From Metallyticus violacea (lineage: Eukaryota; Arthropoda; Insecta; Mantodea; Metallyticidae), in NCBI GenBank assembly GCA_030762175.1, contig CM060833.1, forward strand, positions 72,808,501-72,872,500: a stretch of 64,000 nucleotides of DNA. The letters are read 5' to 3'. Below are positions 1 to 13,661 of the stretch, in pieces. The stretch's first letter is position 1. Every line of letters starts with the position of its first letter. The translations under genes were made by a program, and so were the position numbers. The notes beneath the pieces were generated by a model. The model ran no database searches. It had not been told where the DNA came from and saw only the letters and a list, made by a program, of their open reading frames with translations.

Positions 1-370
1 AAGAATGCGAGGACAAAGCATCTGTGAGCCGATATAATATCACCCAGTATATTCTTAGCAGAATTTAAACTTTCATCTATGAAAATTGGACTAATTCGTT
101 TGCCATTATACCAGTTCACACATTGACTTCCTGAGGATTTTATGTGTGCATAGTGTCATCCGCAATACAGATAATATGAGTAGCGCTGGATTCAAATCCC
201 ACTGTCTCATACATTTATAGAGATGGGAAAAATCCCTCGTGGACACGATATCAGCATATTACGAGCTAGGAATTACGTCAGAGGAAGAGCAGTGAAGTCA
301 GGACGCTTATGCTCTCGCAGTAATAGTGTTGAACTGCTCTCTGAGGTGAACGATGCCTATATTGGTGTGT

Positions 371-455
371 GTGTTTAACGCCCGCTTCCACTGCTGAGGC
401 ACCACAGACTAACGTTGGACACATGAAATGAAATGATATATTGGGAAAGGATTTA
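371..455 (-). repeat. SINE family B, 3' fragment
   Basis: It matches the tail of the better-preserved copies (gtgttTAACGCCCG, ACTGCTGAGGCACCACAGAC, ATGAAATGATATATTGGGAA). The tRNA-like head is missing. Family B copies recur at about 13662, 18265, 22023, 23803, 37593 and 62975. Confidence 0.7.
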
Positions 456-1160
456 TTCGACAATTGCAGTGTTATATTAATCTCTGCAGATTTTAGTTAA
501 ATTGCACTTTGCAGGAATGCGCACTATCACAGTTTATATATTTCTTGGATATAGGTTTCGGTTTATATATTCCGTGCAGTGTACGATATAAGTTGTATTT
601 CACAATGTATACTTTATTTTTATGCCTCATTACCGCAGTGATAGTGATAACGCATCTGAATTTGCATTGTACGGTCGATGCAGAGACAACTTAGCGTTAA
701 TTCTGGCATTCTTCTCATGACTATAAGGATATCGTCATATCAAGTGAACGTTCTTCACATGTAGTCGTCCCTGGTCTTCCAGATTTTGACTTATTCTGCA
801 AGCACTTTCTTTTCAAAACTGTCGACTGTTTGTGCCTTTATTTTGATAAATTTCAATAAATAAATTCCACATTTTTTTCTATTATTTCTGTCGCCATAAC
901 CAAACATCAAAACATGTTGAGCAATTTTCAGCTTAGCAATGAAAAGCTGTTGATGTTTGTCAGTGCTTCATTGGTTTCATAGCCGACTCTCACAATATAT
1001 TTCTTTGTTCAAAAGCAGGAACAATTCTTTCGCTAACAATATATCAGAACAAGTCACGCAAGTTGGGGTTTTTGGCGTCAGAGGGATGAAGTTAGAGTTT
1101 GTGACTGCAATGCAGAAACATCTACCGTTTACGAGGGGATCGATATTGTCATGTCGTGGA
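456..1160. other. No recognisable feature
   Basis: AT-rich sequence; short frames here carry no motif I recognise. Confidence 0.4.
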
Positions 1161-1162
1161 TT

Positions 1163-1300
1163 TAAGGCAGTATATGAACTTAGGCCTGAAAAAAGACGCC
1201 TCTAAGCAAAATTTATCGGCAGTTTTGCGCCTTATTTGAATGGGAAGCTAATGACCTGAGATGTTAAAGAGCGTCTTTAAGTAAACCAAATGAATAAATT
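1163..1300 (+). repeat. SINE family A, 3' fragment
   Basis: It contains the family A tail: GCCTCTAAGCAAAATTTATC, GACCTGAGATGTTAAAGAGC and a terminal (A/T)-rich AATAAAT run. The promoter-bearing head has been lost or decayed. Confidence 0.65.
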
Positions 1301-3289
1301 TACAAAAGAATGCTAGACAGAGTTCAGAGTCAGCTGCACTGATGATTGATGCTAAGTCAACTTCATGTCCATGGTAGAAAATGTTCCATCGCAGTTATGG
1401 GTAAATTCTGTACTAAATTAACAGTGTGTTAATTATACTTTTATGTACGTACATTGCAGGCTATAGCTTTCTGTAAGCCCCTCTTAGCCCGATTCTTGGT
1501 ACTTAAGGATTATTTTGTCATCACCATTATTATTATTATTATTAATGGTCTGAACAAAAAACAAGGAAGTCTGTGTGGTTTATTATTGAAACAACTTATT
1601 TTTATATGTTCTGTGCAAATGCTACAGTCTAAAAAATTGTAGATTAAGGGATTTTGTTGGTATTTTAGTACTGAAAAGTTTCATGTTTCTTTACCTGAGA
1701 TAGCCGTCAACATTTGAATGGGTAATGACATTTGATAATCTGATGACACATGTGATTACATGAAGATGCTGTAAGAAAACTTGTTACTAAAATTACAGAA
1801 TTTAATTTTAAGGAAAATACAAAAATGTTAATTTTTTCCCTTCTTTCAAGGTATGCAATACGAAAATAGTAGCCAAAACACCTTAATTTCCCGACGGTTT
1901 CTGACTCATTGGTGCAAAATAGCCCTTTTCTCAGAAGATCGTTTTTTAGCATTTAGCCGTTGCTTTGTGTCTTAACACTGTCAAATAATATCACCAGAAA
2001 TGTATTTACAGCAATTACAAGGAAACAAGCAGAAAATTGAGGTAGATTAAAATTTTTTCTCTTGTCGAAAAAAGTAAATATTAAAAATAAACTTGAATGC
2101 ATTGTATACATTGTGCGCAGTATTAATAACAGTGTTAGTAAAATACCCCTGTTCTTTCGGTTGTGCACTCTTTATTTTATCCATCTCTTCAATATTCTAA
2201 TTGTATTGTTATTATGAACACTATTACTTATACACCACTAATAAAGTTTGAGAGCATTCTTTAAAGAGGACCTTGATTAGCGAGCAATTTAAAACACTTC
2301 TGGTGTAAAGATTAGGCCTTCACGTTTTGTCTACTTTTACTCTCATTGGCTGTATGAAACGCAGGCGCCTTACCTGAACAGCGGCGACTCCAGAGTATCT
2401 CAGCTGTGACAGAACACAAGTGGCGTGCGGCTCCCACGCCAGTCAAAGACACACTGACTGACTCTTAACTGATTCGTCGCTCTCAGCGGACCGGCCGGCC
2501 TACCACACAGATGTGGGAAACTTGCCGACGTGCATCAATGTCCTTGGCTTAGTTGGCCACATTCACGTGTTGTTCTCCGTATGCATGGGTTCTCTGGGAC
2601 ACGAGTGTGTTAACTAACACATATAAGGCTTCCAGTCTTGCTTTTGTAAAAAGCTCTACTTGAAACCTTCACACTTGTGTGTCCTTTGTAGTGCTGTGAG
2701 CAATAATCTAAACAAGCTTTGCGTTAATTAAAACTTTTATTTGAAAATATATCATTGCTTTTTGACGCATAGTTGTTTTTTTAAACATATAAAGTAGTTT
2801 TTCTTATTCTGTCAATGACGTTTGTTTTATAAAAGATAATACTTGTGGAAGGAAAAATTGGACACACTTTCCTTCCTTTCTTTCGTATAAAAAAAAATAT
2901 TATTAATTACCTAATTGCCAGATTGCCTAATTAATAACGTCCAAGTATCAAGCCTTAGAAAATGATCACGAGACTTTTGTTGTAATTTCTTCCGTTTAGA
3001 CATTTATGTCATAGCTAAGTAATAATTACATTAAGTTTCAGCGACACTGCCAGAACATAACAGTAGTAACAAAGATAATTTATATATGCTTAATGAAATG
3101 CAGATCATGAAAGGGAATGGAAGTAAAATTTTAATAAAACAAAGAATGAAAAACACTATTGTTATTATGAAGGTGATAGGACGTTAATGATTACAATAAG
3201 AAAAACATAAACTGGGCAATGACTTCTGCGGTAAGATACTACAAACAGATATCACTGTTGTAACATAAGGTATCTAATCTATTATTTCA
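1301..3289. other. Unannotated intergenic or intronic DNA with a GC-richer patch at 2340-2610
   Basis: Mostly AT-rich. The 2340-2610 stretch is clearly richer in G+C and CG (CGGACCGGCCGGCC is within it). It could be a promoter or a non-coding exon of an unseen gene, but I see no open frame or other support. Confidence 0.3.
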
Positions 3290-4090
3290 AATTACATTCA
3301 GCAATTTCTTATAAAGTTCCTAAAATTTGGCAGTCTCTGACGTCCTAAGGCGTCATTCCAATGACGGGCAGGGAAAAGTGATGAGTAAAGCGATTTCGAT
3401 GCAATTAGTAATGAGAGTTTCAAAGCGTGTGTTAAGAGTATGGAAATAGATTTTGAAAACAAGAAGACAGGTAAGATGGAGAAAATGTATGGATAATCGT
3501 AAAGAAGAGTTAAGATGGGGTTTTTCTTCAGTGTTTCTCGCGGAACTAAGACGGCATATCGAGGGAGAGAGAACAAAACTCAAATGTTACATATACACAC
3601 ATGAGCACGCAATAGTTTGAGCGTTGGATCAGAGTTTTGTCTGTCAGGAGCAAATCACAGTAGTCAAAGTAAGACGATGTGGATTAGAGAAATATTTTTC
3701 CTGCAGGTTTCAGCAACACAGTGTTCCCAACAGAGATTGGTATCTACAATGACTTCAAGGTGTTTCGCAGAATCAATGAAGAGAATTATAGTTTAATTTA
3801 TTATTGTGTGTGGTACTTAGCAACCATGGCCTGCGATTTTAAGGTATTAAGACCAAGACCCAGATTACTCTTCCATGAATGAACTTAGTCAAGATCCTGG
3901 CTGGCTGACGTACTTATTGCGTCGTGAATGTCGTTAGTTTGAGTGTGTGAAGTTGTAAGTCGTTAGCATAGAGGCGGTAGTTACTGTGGATAATAGCACA
4001 AGAAATGTCATTGATGTACTGTGAAAATAATAAGGGACCCAGAACATTAACCTGAAGAAGTCCTGCCATGAGGATAGGAGGTTATTTAAC
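3290..4090 (-). pseudogene. Non-LTR retrotransposon reverse transcriptase relic
   Basis: Read on the minus strand with frame changes, it shows 'LNVLGPLLFSQYIND' near 4040-4000 and 'YRLYANDLQLHT' near 3980-3940. These correspond to the GS(V/L)LGPLLF.YIND box and the YADD catalytic box of jockey/CR1-type LINE reverse transcriptases. The catalytic Ala-Asp-Asp is Ala-Asn-Asp here. The end (near 3370-3300) reads 'ARHWNDALG' and 'LPNFRNFIRN', like the conserved W.LP...R tail of these proteins. Stops and frame shifts show it is dead. The clade is uncertain. Confidence 0.6.
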
Positions 4091-5720
4091 ACTTTAAGTT
4101 TGGGTACAAGTTTACTTCTCGGCATTCACACCTGTCGTTTCCCATGGTCTGTATTCAGCTTTTATTGTATTATTGCATATTTCGTTTATTGAATATATTC
4201 CTAATCGTGAAATATAATGCATTTCGTGGAACTCTTAATTCTTAAAAATGTCTTCTTTGTGGACTCTTTATATTCCCTTTTTTGGCACCCAAGCTTCACT
4301 TATAGTAAAATACACATCTCTCTCTCTCCTTTTTATTTCCTTTTTATGCAGAATTTTATGAAAAACAATATTTAATCCTGAATGAACTTATCTTTGACGC
4401 TCTGATTGAACTCTGCAGACCCTGAGTACTCGTGGTACTTCTGACGTTATTAGAGGTACATTGGGCCCTACATCCAAGCCCCTCTTGGGAAATTGTCCTG
4501 TTCCCGCAAATCACAGGTAATTGAGTATGCTGTGGTGAGCGTTCAGACTACCTCTTTGCAGAGTTGAGGAGTCTAATGGCAGATTATGCCGTCCTACCAG
4601 GAACTGATAGCCCAGCCAGAAGGTTAAGGTTTGGATAAGCAATGTATCTACTTCCTGCGGGGTTTGGTTTAATGCCAACCTATATGGAAAGACGCACGAA
4701 GGGAGGGCCTTAGGCGCGTACTTTCCTGAGCAGGAGAGCTATTCCCACTGAAACATTAAACAACATCTCTAGCTATTTAAAACATGTAATATCGTATTTG
4801 TATTTTCTTTGCATTAATTTTACGTAAATCGTTAGCGTATAATAAGATACATGAATTTGTTCTCTTAAATTTATCCCAATTTTGAAAACTTGTTTCCCTT
4901 TTTGTTAATTTCGTTACTGTCACACAATTGTTTATTAAAGCAAATTTAGATTTTATTACATTAAATCCGAAATAAATGGTTTTAATGACGTTTATTATGC
5001 AGGTAGCTTTACCTTTCACTATGGTTCAAAACTTCTTTCTACACCATCAAAAGCCTTTAAAGAGCCAATATCTCATTAAAATTCTAAGTATCGTAAAAAA
5101 ATAAACAGCTTAGAATTGTTAACGTACCTAAGCGAGAAACCAATACACGTACAAGGTAAAATCTAATGAAATATTGCAATCCACGAGGCTCCTATTGTTA
5201 ATTTTTAAGATAAATTTATCCGATTCTGAAAAAGACACAAAAACATTCGTATTTTGTCAAATCACAAAACTAACGAAACGAAAGGACAAACCATTGTTGG
5301 TTATAGCGGAAGGGACGCAAAGGATGAATAATATTTACTGCTGGAACTACTTTCATGTTTTATTTATATTATTTACAAGTAGCATTGGGGTCTTGACTAT
5401 CGTGACCTGGAATTTGAAGTCAGACTTTTATACTATTCCCTATTCACCCTTAGAGTGATCCAGATCAAAACAATGCCATGTTACCTGACATCGCTAGCAT
5501 GACTGTGTGCAGCCTAATACAACACAGTAACAATGCACGCAAAGAAAGTAGTTCGGCGTTAGCAATCTAACATGGGTTCGGCAATAATTAACATGCACTG
5601 TGCAAAAAAAACCAATACTTATGACTTTAATTTAATTACTGCCGAATTAATTTAGTTGAACTTCAAAGTTACAAATTGAGGCGCTCCAACTCCCAAGATG
5701 CAGTTCGCCAGATTTAGCTC
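4091..5720. other. No recognisable feature
   Basis: AT-rich non-coding sequence with a short pyrimidine run (tctctctctcc) near 4318. The ORFs at 4777-5019 and 5174-5458 have the low-complexity composition of chance frames. Confidence 0.4.
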
Positions 5721-5760
5721 TTAAGCAAGGCAAGGTGTAAGCAGTTTACGCTTATCATGG

Positions 5761-5950
5761 TTGACGCTCATGAATGCTGCTGTTTCTACGGAGATGCGTA
5801 AGCCAGGCAAGCCTTTAACCAGTGGCGAGAAAACAATTATTTTAAAGGTGTTATCAAAGTTCTGCAAAAAGTATCCGGCACCCGCAATAAAGGAGGTAGT
5901 AAACCTAACCTCAGAAATCATCGGTGCTCTCTTGTCATTACGTCGCTTAT
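5761..5950 (+). pseudogene. Transposase N-terminal HTH fragment
   Basis: The frame reads KPGKPLTSGEKTIILKVLSK, then FCKKYPAPAIKEVVNLTSEI. This resembles the opening of a family of insect TE transposases that start 'GK.LTSGEK.II..V...F....P......V..(V/T)(S/T)..TG'. After about residue 60 the similarity stops (SLRRLYLPHVSDIRL). Nothing of the catalytic domain follows, so it is a truncated relic. Confidence 0.45.
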
Positions 5951-6030
5951 ACTTGCCACATGTTTCTGACATTCGGTTGTATTCTTGGCGCGAATTGCGG
6001 AAGGATCACTCTAAGACTGAATAGATATTA

Positions 6031-6605
6031 TTCAAAAGTTGTTAGCATTGGTTTGGATTTTGCAGTAAAAAGTTTCATGAATCATTCTCGCTAGACTCGA
6101 TAAGGTTGAATGAGGCCTAATACGTGACTGTGATTGGCATATTATATCGTAATGTGATGAAGTGACGCATTGTTACGCGATTACCACGTGCATATCTAGG
6201 CTCAACCCGAGGAGTATTCTCGGCTTAATTGCCAACAGTGTACTGTAGTAAAAAAATATGAGAGATCATATGACCAGTTGCCACAGGTTGCAAAACTGGT
6301 AGAAATTTTGGATTGTCTTAAGTTTGTTTTTTATTTAACGCCAACCTATCGACGAAATAGCAACATATATTTTTCATTAGAATTACTAAATAAAACTTTG
6401 TCTTTGAAGTTTTTTAATGCTTGGAGTAAAGAAGGTTACTCATAAATTTTTTTTTTTTTTTTTGAAAATTCTAAATGATTTTAGACTTCCACAAATATTA
6501 ACCTCAAAATGAGTTTTACTTTTTGAAATTATTTAAAAATTTAACCTTGCTTTAAAAACGAAACAATTTTGCTGCACTTAAAAATCATTTTATATTTTAC
6601 AAATG
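6031..6605. other. No recognisable feature
   Basis: AT-rich, with a T17 run at 6448. Confidence 0.35.
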
Positions 6606-6607
6606 CA

Positions 6608-6690
6608 TAAGCCGAGCGGGTTGGCTTAGGCGGTAACTTTTGGGACTTCTATTCAGGAAATCATAGGTCCAAGTCCTACGACTTACTAAC
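6608..6690 (+). repeat. tRNA-derived SINE head (family D)
   Basis: GCCGAGCGGGTTGGCTTAGG has A-box spacing and GGTCCAAGTCC is a decayed B box about 40 bases on, as in a tRNA. The body after 6690 is not matched elsewhere in the window, so the 3' limit is unknown. Confidence 0.45.
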
Positions 6691-6899
6691 ATCAGTGCAT
6701 TTTAAGAAAGAGCAATGTCGGGTTAATATTTCGGATTTACCTTCCATTCCATCATTCTTCCATCTTCCATGTGCATTTGTGATGCATCTAGGTGGTCCTG
6801 ACATAACACTGACCATCATGCAGGGAGCTCCCCAGTGTGTATGTGTGATTTATGTGCGTCAGAGTAAATCGCTTCCCTAGTACTACTGGTATGCAAGTC

Positions 6900-7785
6900 C
6901 AAGGGGATATAAGTGCTACTTGTACAAACGGAGGAAGACAAATATACATAAAGGCCAAAAACCTCAATCAGCATCTTCACCCAATATAACAATTTTCGTA
7001 CCTTCTGTATTTGCAGCTCATTAAGATCGGATATAATCAAGTGTTATTGTTTCTTTTTCTTTTTCTTTCTTTTTGTTTAACAAACCAAAAGATAGGAATA
7101 TACAAATATAAGGGTTCTATTAATAAGGCAACGAAGATCTGTTTAATATTGTGCATTTATAATATGCTTAATTTTTTCCCCTTTTTTCTCTACCCCTCCT
7201 CTTAGCGCAAGTTGTTTACGTTTTTCTAATCGCCATTCTTAAGATGTAATTTATTTAATGTTTTGAAATTTTTTATTTATTCTGTTATTTATTCTCATCC
7301 ACCACACTTGTAATTCTAGATATTTGCCATTTTGATTTTTTAATTTCTCAGTTTGTACATGTTTTAATTGTCCCTAGGAAAATAGTTTTTCACATGTGAC
7401 TACAAAACATTCATTGACAAGACTTGCGAACATCAACTTGATAAAAATAAACAAATAATCCCACTTTAATGAATATTACGAACACATCTTTAAGTCTGTA
7501 TTCTCAGAATTAACAATTTGACAGAAATATAAACACAATTGCAGTTAAAGAAAAATAAACCGTTTTAAGTTTTTAATCGCAGAGTTGACAGTGATAATGT
7601 TTGGGAATTTACGTTTATACAAAGACATTTAAAATGCAATGGCAGCAATGCTGGAATCTTGTGTTATGCTGTAGAGCAGCAATTGTCTCATAAATCTGTA
7701 ATTTTGAAAGTCTCGAAGTAACCGTATTTTGTAAATACAGTGACTATGTCTGGCTGTAAGTAACATCGTCAAGGAAAGGTTCAAT
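6900..7785. other. No recognisable feature
   Basis: AT-rich sequence with a ctttttctttct run near 7055. Confidence 0.35.
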
Positions 7786-7789
7786 AGAT

Positions 7790-8360
7790 ATGAACAAAGA
7801 TGTTTCATAAAAATCCAAGTTGCAAGAGGAAAAATGCAACGCAGTGCTTTAGGACATTACAAGAAACTTGTGGGAGAGAAGTCCTGCCGTACTGAACTAT
7901 TGCAAGATGGGTGGAAGCATTTCGTCAGGAAAGAGACAACTGTGTCATAGACCATGCGCTGGTAGACCCGTCGCATCGTTGAAATAGACGATTTTCATGC
8001 CGAGATTGTAAAGGCTTAATGGCGCTAAACATGCTTGTAAATTTCTATGTAACTTGTTATTGTAGCATCGTCTGTCATAATGTTTTAAGAAGCTTAACAT
8101 GCGAAAAATGTGTGCCGGCTGGGTTCCGCAGTCTATAAGGAAAGTGACTGCAAGACTGCATTGGAGCAACATGACCATGAGGTGAAGTCCTTCTTCTGTG
8201 GTAATTCCTTGTTTTCTAAGATCAAAGAACCTCTGCAAGACATTCACTTTCAATGACATCCAACTAACTTGATCGGTCATAGAAAGAGATATCCAATAAT
8301 GATGCTGCAGATAGAATGCGCCGTCTTCCAAAGTTTTGCAATGTATTTTTGACATAATAG
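7790..8360 (+). pseudogene. Mariner-like transposase relic
   Basis: Read in shifting + frames, it gives 'ELLQDGWKHFVRKETT', then 'CAGRPVASLK', then 'LNMRKMCAGWVPQSI'. These match the mariner HTH order: W...F..GR, then GRP, then L.MRK.CARWVPH.L. A related relic lies at 35930-36700. Stops and frame changes are frequent and no catalytic aspartate region is clear. The 136-codon open frame on the opposite strand at 7945-8355 is probably its antisense shadow. Confidence 0.5.
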
Positions 8361-10164
8361 GGACTATGTTTGAAGTAAGTTATGCAAAAGTAATGCAAAT
8401 AAAGAGCAAATGTCCTAGTACATACGAACTGGCATTCACATTGCAGGTTTAAACGGAATAGATAGGATAATCCGGTTGATTTGAAAACATGTGCTACTGA
8501 ACTTTATATTTTGAAACTTTGTATATATAACATTAAAAAATGGGAGATTTCTCAGAATGGTACATGACCCCCATTGCGTACTCTGTACAACTCATAGCGG
8601 TGATGCAATTAAGTGCTCCATACACTTTATCGTGACTCACTCCACACATATGGACTTTCAAGCTCGCAGGAGTTATTGCATTTTCCCTTGTCCAAATAAT
8701 GCAGTTGTGGAGTGTTTTCTCTTCCGCTGACATGTCTGTAAATAGTCATTTGTTTAAGAAGTCATCATCTTTAATCCGTTAGCACATCATGAATGCAGAT
8801 TGGAACTAGCTTTATAATCCTTATCGCCTAAGTCTTGTAGACGTTGTAAGTGATATAGATACATTTTCAGGTACTTTCGAAAAATACGCTGACAGGTACA
8901 GTCATCTCCACTGACAGTCATCTTAAACTTTTCTAGGGCTTCGTGTCATGGTTGCAAAGATAACTGCTTCTCTGCTGCGACCTCCGCATGTTTTTTTTAA
9001 TAATAACACAGAACCTGTTTCTACAAATGTATCGTATTTAGGTACGGTACATTACACACACCAAACTCATGTCGAAATTCTTTTTGAACTTGATTAACAC
9101 TCTGAAACTTTACACACCAAAGAATTCTTTGCGTTCGCTGTTGAATTGTAGTAATCATTTCAATCATCTACGATTTTCATTTGTCATTATGTATTATTGA
9201 TTTTCATTCTTGCCATGTACGGAAACTCTCATCTTTTAAGCAAAATATTACCTGCAAGAAATATCTCCTACTATAATATTAGCTTTGATAATAATATTTA
9301 ATATTATCCGTACCCAAACGGACCTTTCTGTATAGATCACCTTTACTGCAATCAATCCTTGTGCCTCAGATGGCAACATTTTAGCTTAGCCTGGGTTCGA
9401 ACTGCAACATAGTACTAAAATACATTCTGTGCAAAGAAAAGTAAATATTCTAAAATGTTTAGTATATGACAATGTAATTTTAAATGCCAATGATAGAAGG
9501 ACCATGAGAGAATGATAGAGAGAAGGTGCTTAATCGCGCTACCTTGAACAGGATTTTAGCATTTAAATGTTACTATCTGCTTCAACGTTTTTTTTTTTTA
9601 AATTTTAATATCAGACCTTGCATCAATTTTAGGCTATTAAGATAATATTTGGTATTAATATCGCAGTATTGTTGTAATTGGGTACTTAATAACTAATTTA
9701 AGGTTTTCTCCTAAGAATCAATTTAGCAACCTTAAATTTATTTAGTTTGTTAAGTCTGTGTAAACGAATTGCATGAACAAGAATATTAGCATTGTCTCAA
9801 TCTTGGCTCCAAACACTCGAGAGCACACGATGGTATAGCAGAGATCTACACAATATCTAGCTAATGGATGTTCACTCGTAATCTCGCACTTTAAACTGTC
9901 GACTCTTACGTGCTGCATAAGACTTTCTCAGTGCGCATCAAGGGAAAGTGGTCTTTAATTAGAATAGGACTAATACTAAATTCAAACATACCGTTAGAAA
10001 CAGGTGCAGTGTTTACCTTCAGTAGTTTTCCCTTCCACTTTCTTTCCAAAGGTAAATAAACAGTTAAATTATATAAGGACTAACTTACTTTTTCGTTTTA
10101 CTTCTTCCTTAACGCCCTAATGTCGCCAGAGTTTCGAATGGTTCGTCTCAGACATTTTTAAATG
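8361..10164. other. No recognisable feature
   Basis: AT-rich. No motif, repeat copy or splice-bounded frame recognised. Confidence 0.35.
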
Positions 10165-10455
10165 TTTTTATTTATTGTCGCTTTGATTATACTGCTCTTC
10201 TCGCGACGTTTATAGATTGTGGGCTTGAATAATGTAGGTGTAAGTGTGTAGGAATGAATGAAACGGAATAAATTAATGATGACGCGATGAGCTCGAAATC
10301 CTTGGCGCCTTAAAGCTAACCTTTTCACGGTAAGTAAAAACTCCGGGGAAAAAAGAAACCTTACCCAGACAGCTTGACCTGATTGGAAATCGACCCCAGG
10401 ACCTCCGGATTTGTAGTGGCAAACACGTCAACTAGACTACGGAGGCGGTCATTTT
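10165..10455 (-). repeat. SINE family C, copy 1
   Basis: The minus strand opens with a tRNA-like head: TAGTCTAGTTGACG as A box and GGTCGATTTCC as B box (10380-10445). The body aligns with 57670-57942 over about 270 bases, sharing ACTCC..GAAAAAA, TTACCCAGACAG / TTATCCAGACAG, CCTTAAAGC and GAATTAATGATG-type blocks. Two independent copies support a dispersed element. Confidence 0.65.
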
Positions 10456-11024
10456 CTATTTTGTGTTCGTTTTAAAAGAGTTGGAAGTCTTTTCATATTC
10501 ATTAAAACAAATATAGATTTGTAGTTTGCTTTTCTTAGTCTAAATAGAAATTAGGCACACGTACATACTCTTAGCTGCTCCTCTAGGATGTTGCTGCGTT
10601 TAATCCCCTATAATTATTGCTATGCGTATACAGTGATAATATTTGTAGGTTGCAGGGGATTTCTATCTTATCTGTAGGTTTGCAGCCTTGCAAACCAATC
10701 TCTCGATAAGCTTGTGGAGTATTTTGACTGGAAGGGGTGAGAGGAAGCGGCAGGAGGAGGCTGTTTCCCATAAACGCCATTGTGTGCATGCACAACTGAA
10801 ACGTCAGCTCTCTTCACTAGCACTCACAGAAGAGTTTTCTTCAAGTTTTATGCAAATTGATTGTTGTTGCTTTACAAAGTTAATAAAACATTGTTACATA
10901 ATTACAGTGAAACAGCATATTAATCGCACCACAGCAAATTATATTAATTATATGAAATATGAGGAAAATTAGCAGTTCCTTTAATATCAAACAACTATTA
11001 AACTTGAAACAATGCCTTCTTGAC

Positions 11025-11222
11025 TACCACCGTAGTCTAGCAGTAGTGTTTGCGCTTCCCGCGTTCGATTACCGGTTGGGTTAGTTTCCTGAGTTTTTTA
11101 CAGGGGTTTTCCCTCAGTTTTTTAGGGGTATGCTTGGGAAAGTTAGGACACAAAGTCCCCTGAACTCATTCGTTCAAGTCGTCATCTGTCTTCACTATCT
11201 GACACAGTAGATCTTCAGCTAA
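11025..11222 (+). repeat. tRNA-derived SINE, family E
   Basis: The head has TAGTCTAGCAGTAG (A box) and CGTTCGATTACC (B box) about 25 bases apart. It is followed by a T- and G-rich body (TTTTTTACAGGGGTTTTCCC). No second copy was seen in the window. Confidence 0.5.
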
Positions 11223-13660
11223 TGGTATACCATAATCATTTTAAAAAAACGCAGACACTTTCATCAGCTATAATCAGTAATTTTAATATCACCATGCTAT
11301 TATTGAATGGCAGGCTAGTGAAGTTTCGTGAAATATTTGCTTTATTTCATTTTGTGTTAATTAAATGCAAAGAAAAGAACTCTATACAAAACTTATGTTG
11401 TACTTTTCTTTGCGATCATCGGAAAAGCAAATTGAAAATGAAAAACTGGGCAAACCAACTGCAAGATTAATCTGGGTCAAACTGCAATTTCACAACAGAG
11501 GAACTATATACTAATGTTTTCTGTAGAGACAGACTGCAAATTCCAGGCTTTAATCAAAGGGTCATCCAAGTTTGCTACCATGAAATCCAGAAGAATGAAT
11601 TTAGGTGCGTTATTACGATATTTTTATTAAATTCACTCTGTGTTTCTTTCCCTATGATGTATGTACAGCCATGCACTTATAAGCGATTTATTAAGATTAT
11701 AAAATTTGCGACTTGTATTCAGCAGCAGTTCAAATATTAATCTCTTACCAGAAGAGCATTTAAGTCTTTGAAGCGCTCAAGTTATAGGTTGTGGCACTGG
11801 GGGATTTTGGACAACTGAAAGAAAAGAGGAGATCAAGGTTTTTGTAAATACACAAGATAAATTATAATGTATGTTCAGAAATTGTTAAACGTGTTAAAAT
11901 ATGATCTATAATGTATTATTAGGTCAGTCTACGGAAGTGCCTGTTAAATATTAGGGGTAAAGGATAAAAAAACTAAGCTACTCAAATAGAATGTGATGTA
12001 GTAAACATCAGGAAGTAAAGAATATCCAGATATTTCATTTAAAATATTTTGTTGGAATTTGGACTCAAAAGCATAAAAACTATTAAGCATTTAATGTAGT
12101 AACTGTTTTTGTAATAAATTGTTTCAAAATGAGTATATCCTAGAAGAAAGCACAGAGCGTAAGCGTAATATTAGTCAAGTAGTTCTGAAATAGACTGCAT
12201 TTATAATTGTAATATTATCCAAAGTAATTGTGTTTTGCTCCTATAACTAAACTAACTAATTCCTATAATTCAAACAACTAACAATCTAGATTGCCAGGGA
12301 ACGATAGAAAATATATAACAATATTAATAGATTCTCCTTTAAAATTTAAGTGGGGGTGAGAGAATGAAACAAAATGTAACCAGCATTGATGTTAAATGTC
12401 CCCCTCAATATATAAATTTACTTTTGTTGTATTTATATTAAATTTGTTTTAAATAGTTATTCAGAGTGACAAGTTTTAAAAACGAAAGTCCTTTGTATTG
12501 AAAGCCGAAGAAGTACATACCAGTAAATTGCTGTCGGAACCCAAATCTTGAAGAGCAGGACAGCTTCTGCTGTATCACTGTCTCGCAGCGTATTGCTGGC
12601 GATGTTAACTGCTGTTCCAGATTGCTAATTCTAAATTGAATACTCCTGTTGTGTTAAAAGAATTATGCAATAACTTTTAATATTTAAGAATTCTGACGAA
12701 ATACGTTTGTCAGAAATTGTCCAGTTGTTGAAAACCGGCCGTGTAACTCTGAGATATCTAGACAGACAGTCAAAGAGAGAATTTAACTGTACACGCGTGA
12801 ATAGCAACTTTATGTACTCGTTAAGTGTAGAGGGGCTAAATCATTGTGCAGTAAAACGGCTTCAGCGCTTTGTAGTGTAACCATAGCATTCACAACGACT
12901 AGAGCCCCAGCGTTTGGACACCGAGAAGCTCCTAAGAATCCCAACAGTGTAACTGTGCATGGAGTATTGCTTAGCGGTAACCCATCTCACACAGTTCAGC
13001 AGGTAATAGAATCGAGGCGCCTTCACTGATTTGACTCGTTATGCTCTCCATTCAAAGCGAATTAACGTGTATCAAAAGTGACCAGGCGTAGGTCTCTAAT
13101 AATGACCATGCCAACATCTCAACGCCTTGATTTTTTGTACTCCTAGAGGCAAGATTTTACTCCCTGCTACTCCTGGCTTTTTGCTATTTAAAAACAACAA
13201 TTTCAGACCATAGAAGAGCTTAAGAAAACTTAACAGGACAGTGATCTCGATCATTTCGAAAAATGAAAGTGGCGATGGCCCAAGGACACTTTCTTATTAA
13301 ATCTCAGGATGATTATCAAGTCTAGGCTATATGGCTTCTGTAGCCTGTTTCGATGGTAAAAATATCTGATTGTGTTGAGTTTATTTTTTAAGACTCAAAA
13401 AAGCATGTGGAAGACATTCTCCAATCCTTATAATGAACACCTTATCAAATGCCACAATTTTTGGAAAATTATGAACATCAGTCATGAAAACTTTGCGTTT
13501 AGTAATATTATTAAACTATTCTGCAGTATTATCACTTTAAATGTTCGTAAAAAGAAATTATCTTATCAGAACATGTTCATTCTTGCATTTTATATTCACA
13601 AATAATTAATCGTTTAAGTGGAGTTTTGGCGTCTTCCGTAATTTTGAAAGGATTTTTTTA
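11223..13660. other. No recognisable feature
   Basis: AT-rich with chance frames. The frame at 12844-13029 is less AT-rich than its surroundings but matched no family I could defend. Confidence 0.35.
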
Positions 13661-13661
13661 A

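Noticed and set aside
7945..8355. 136-codon minus-strand gene
   Set aside because: No recognised motif, and the opposite strand carries mariner blocks, so it is most likely an antisense shadow.
12844..13029. Transposase N-terminus
   Set aside because: A weak 'GHREAPKNPN' resemblance to HTH linkers could not be extended in either direction.
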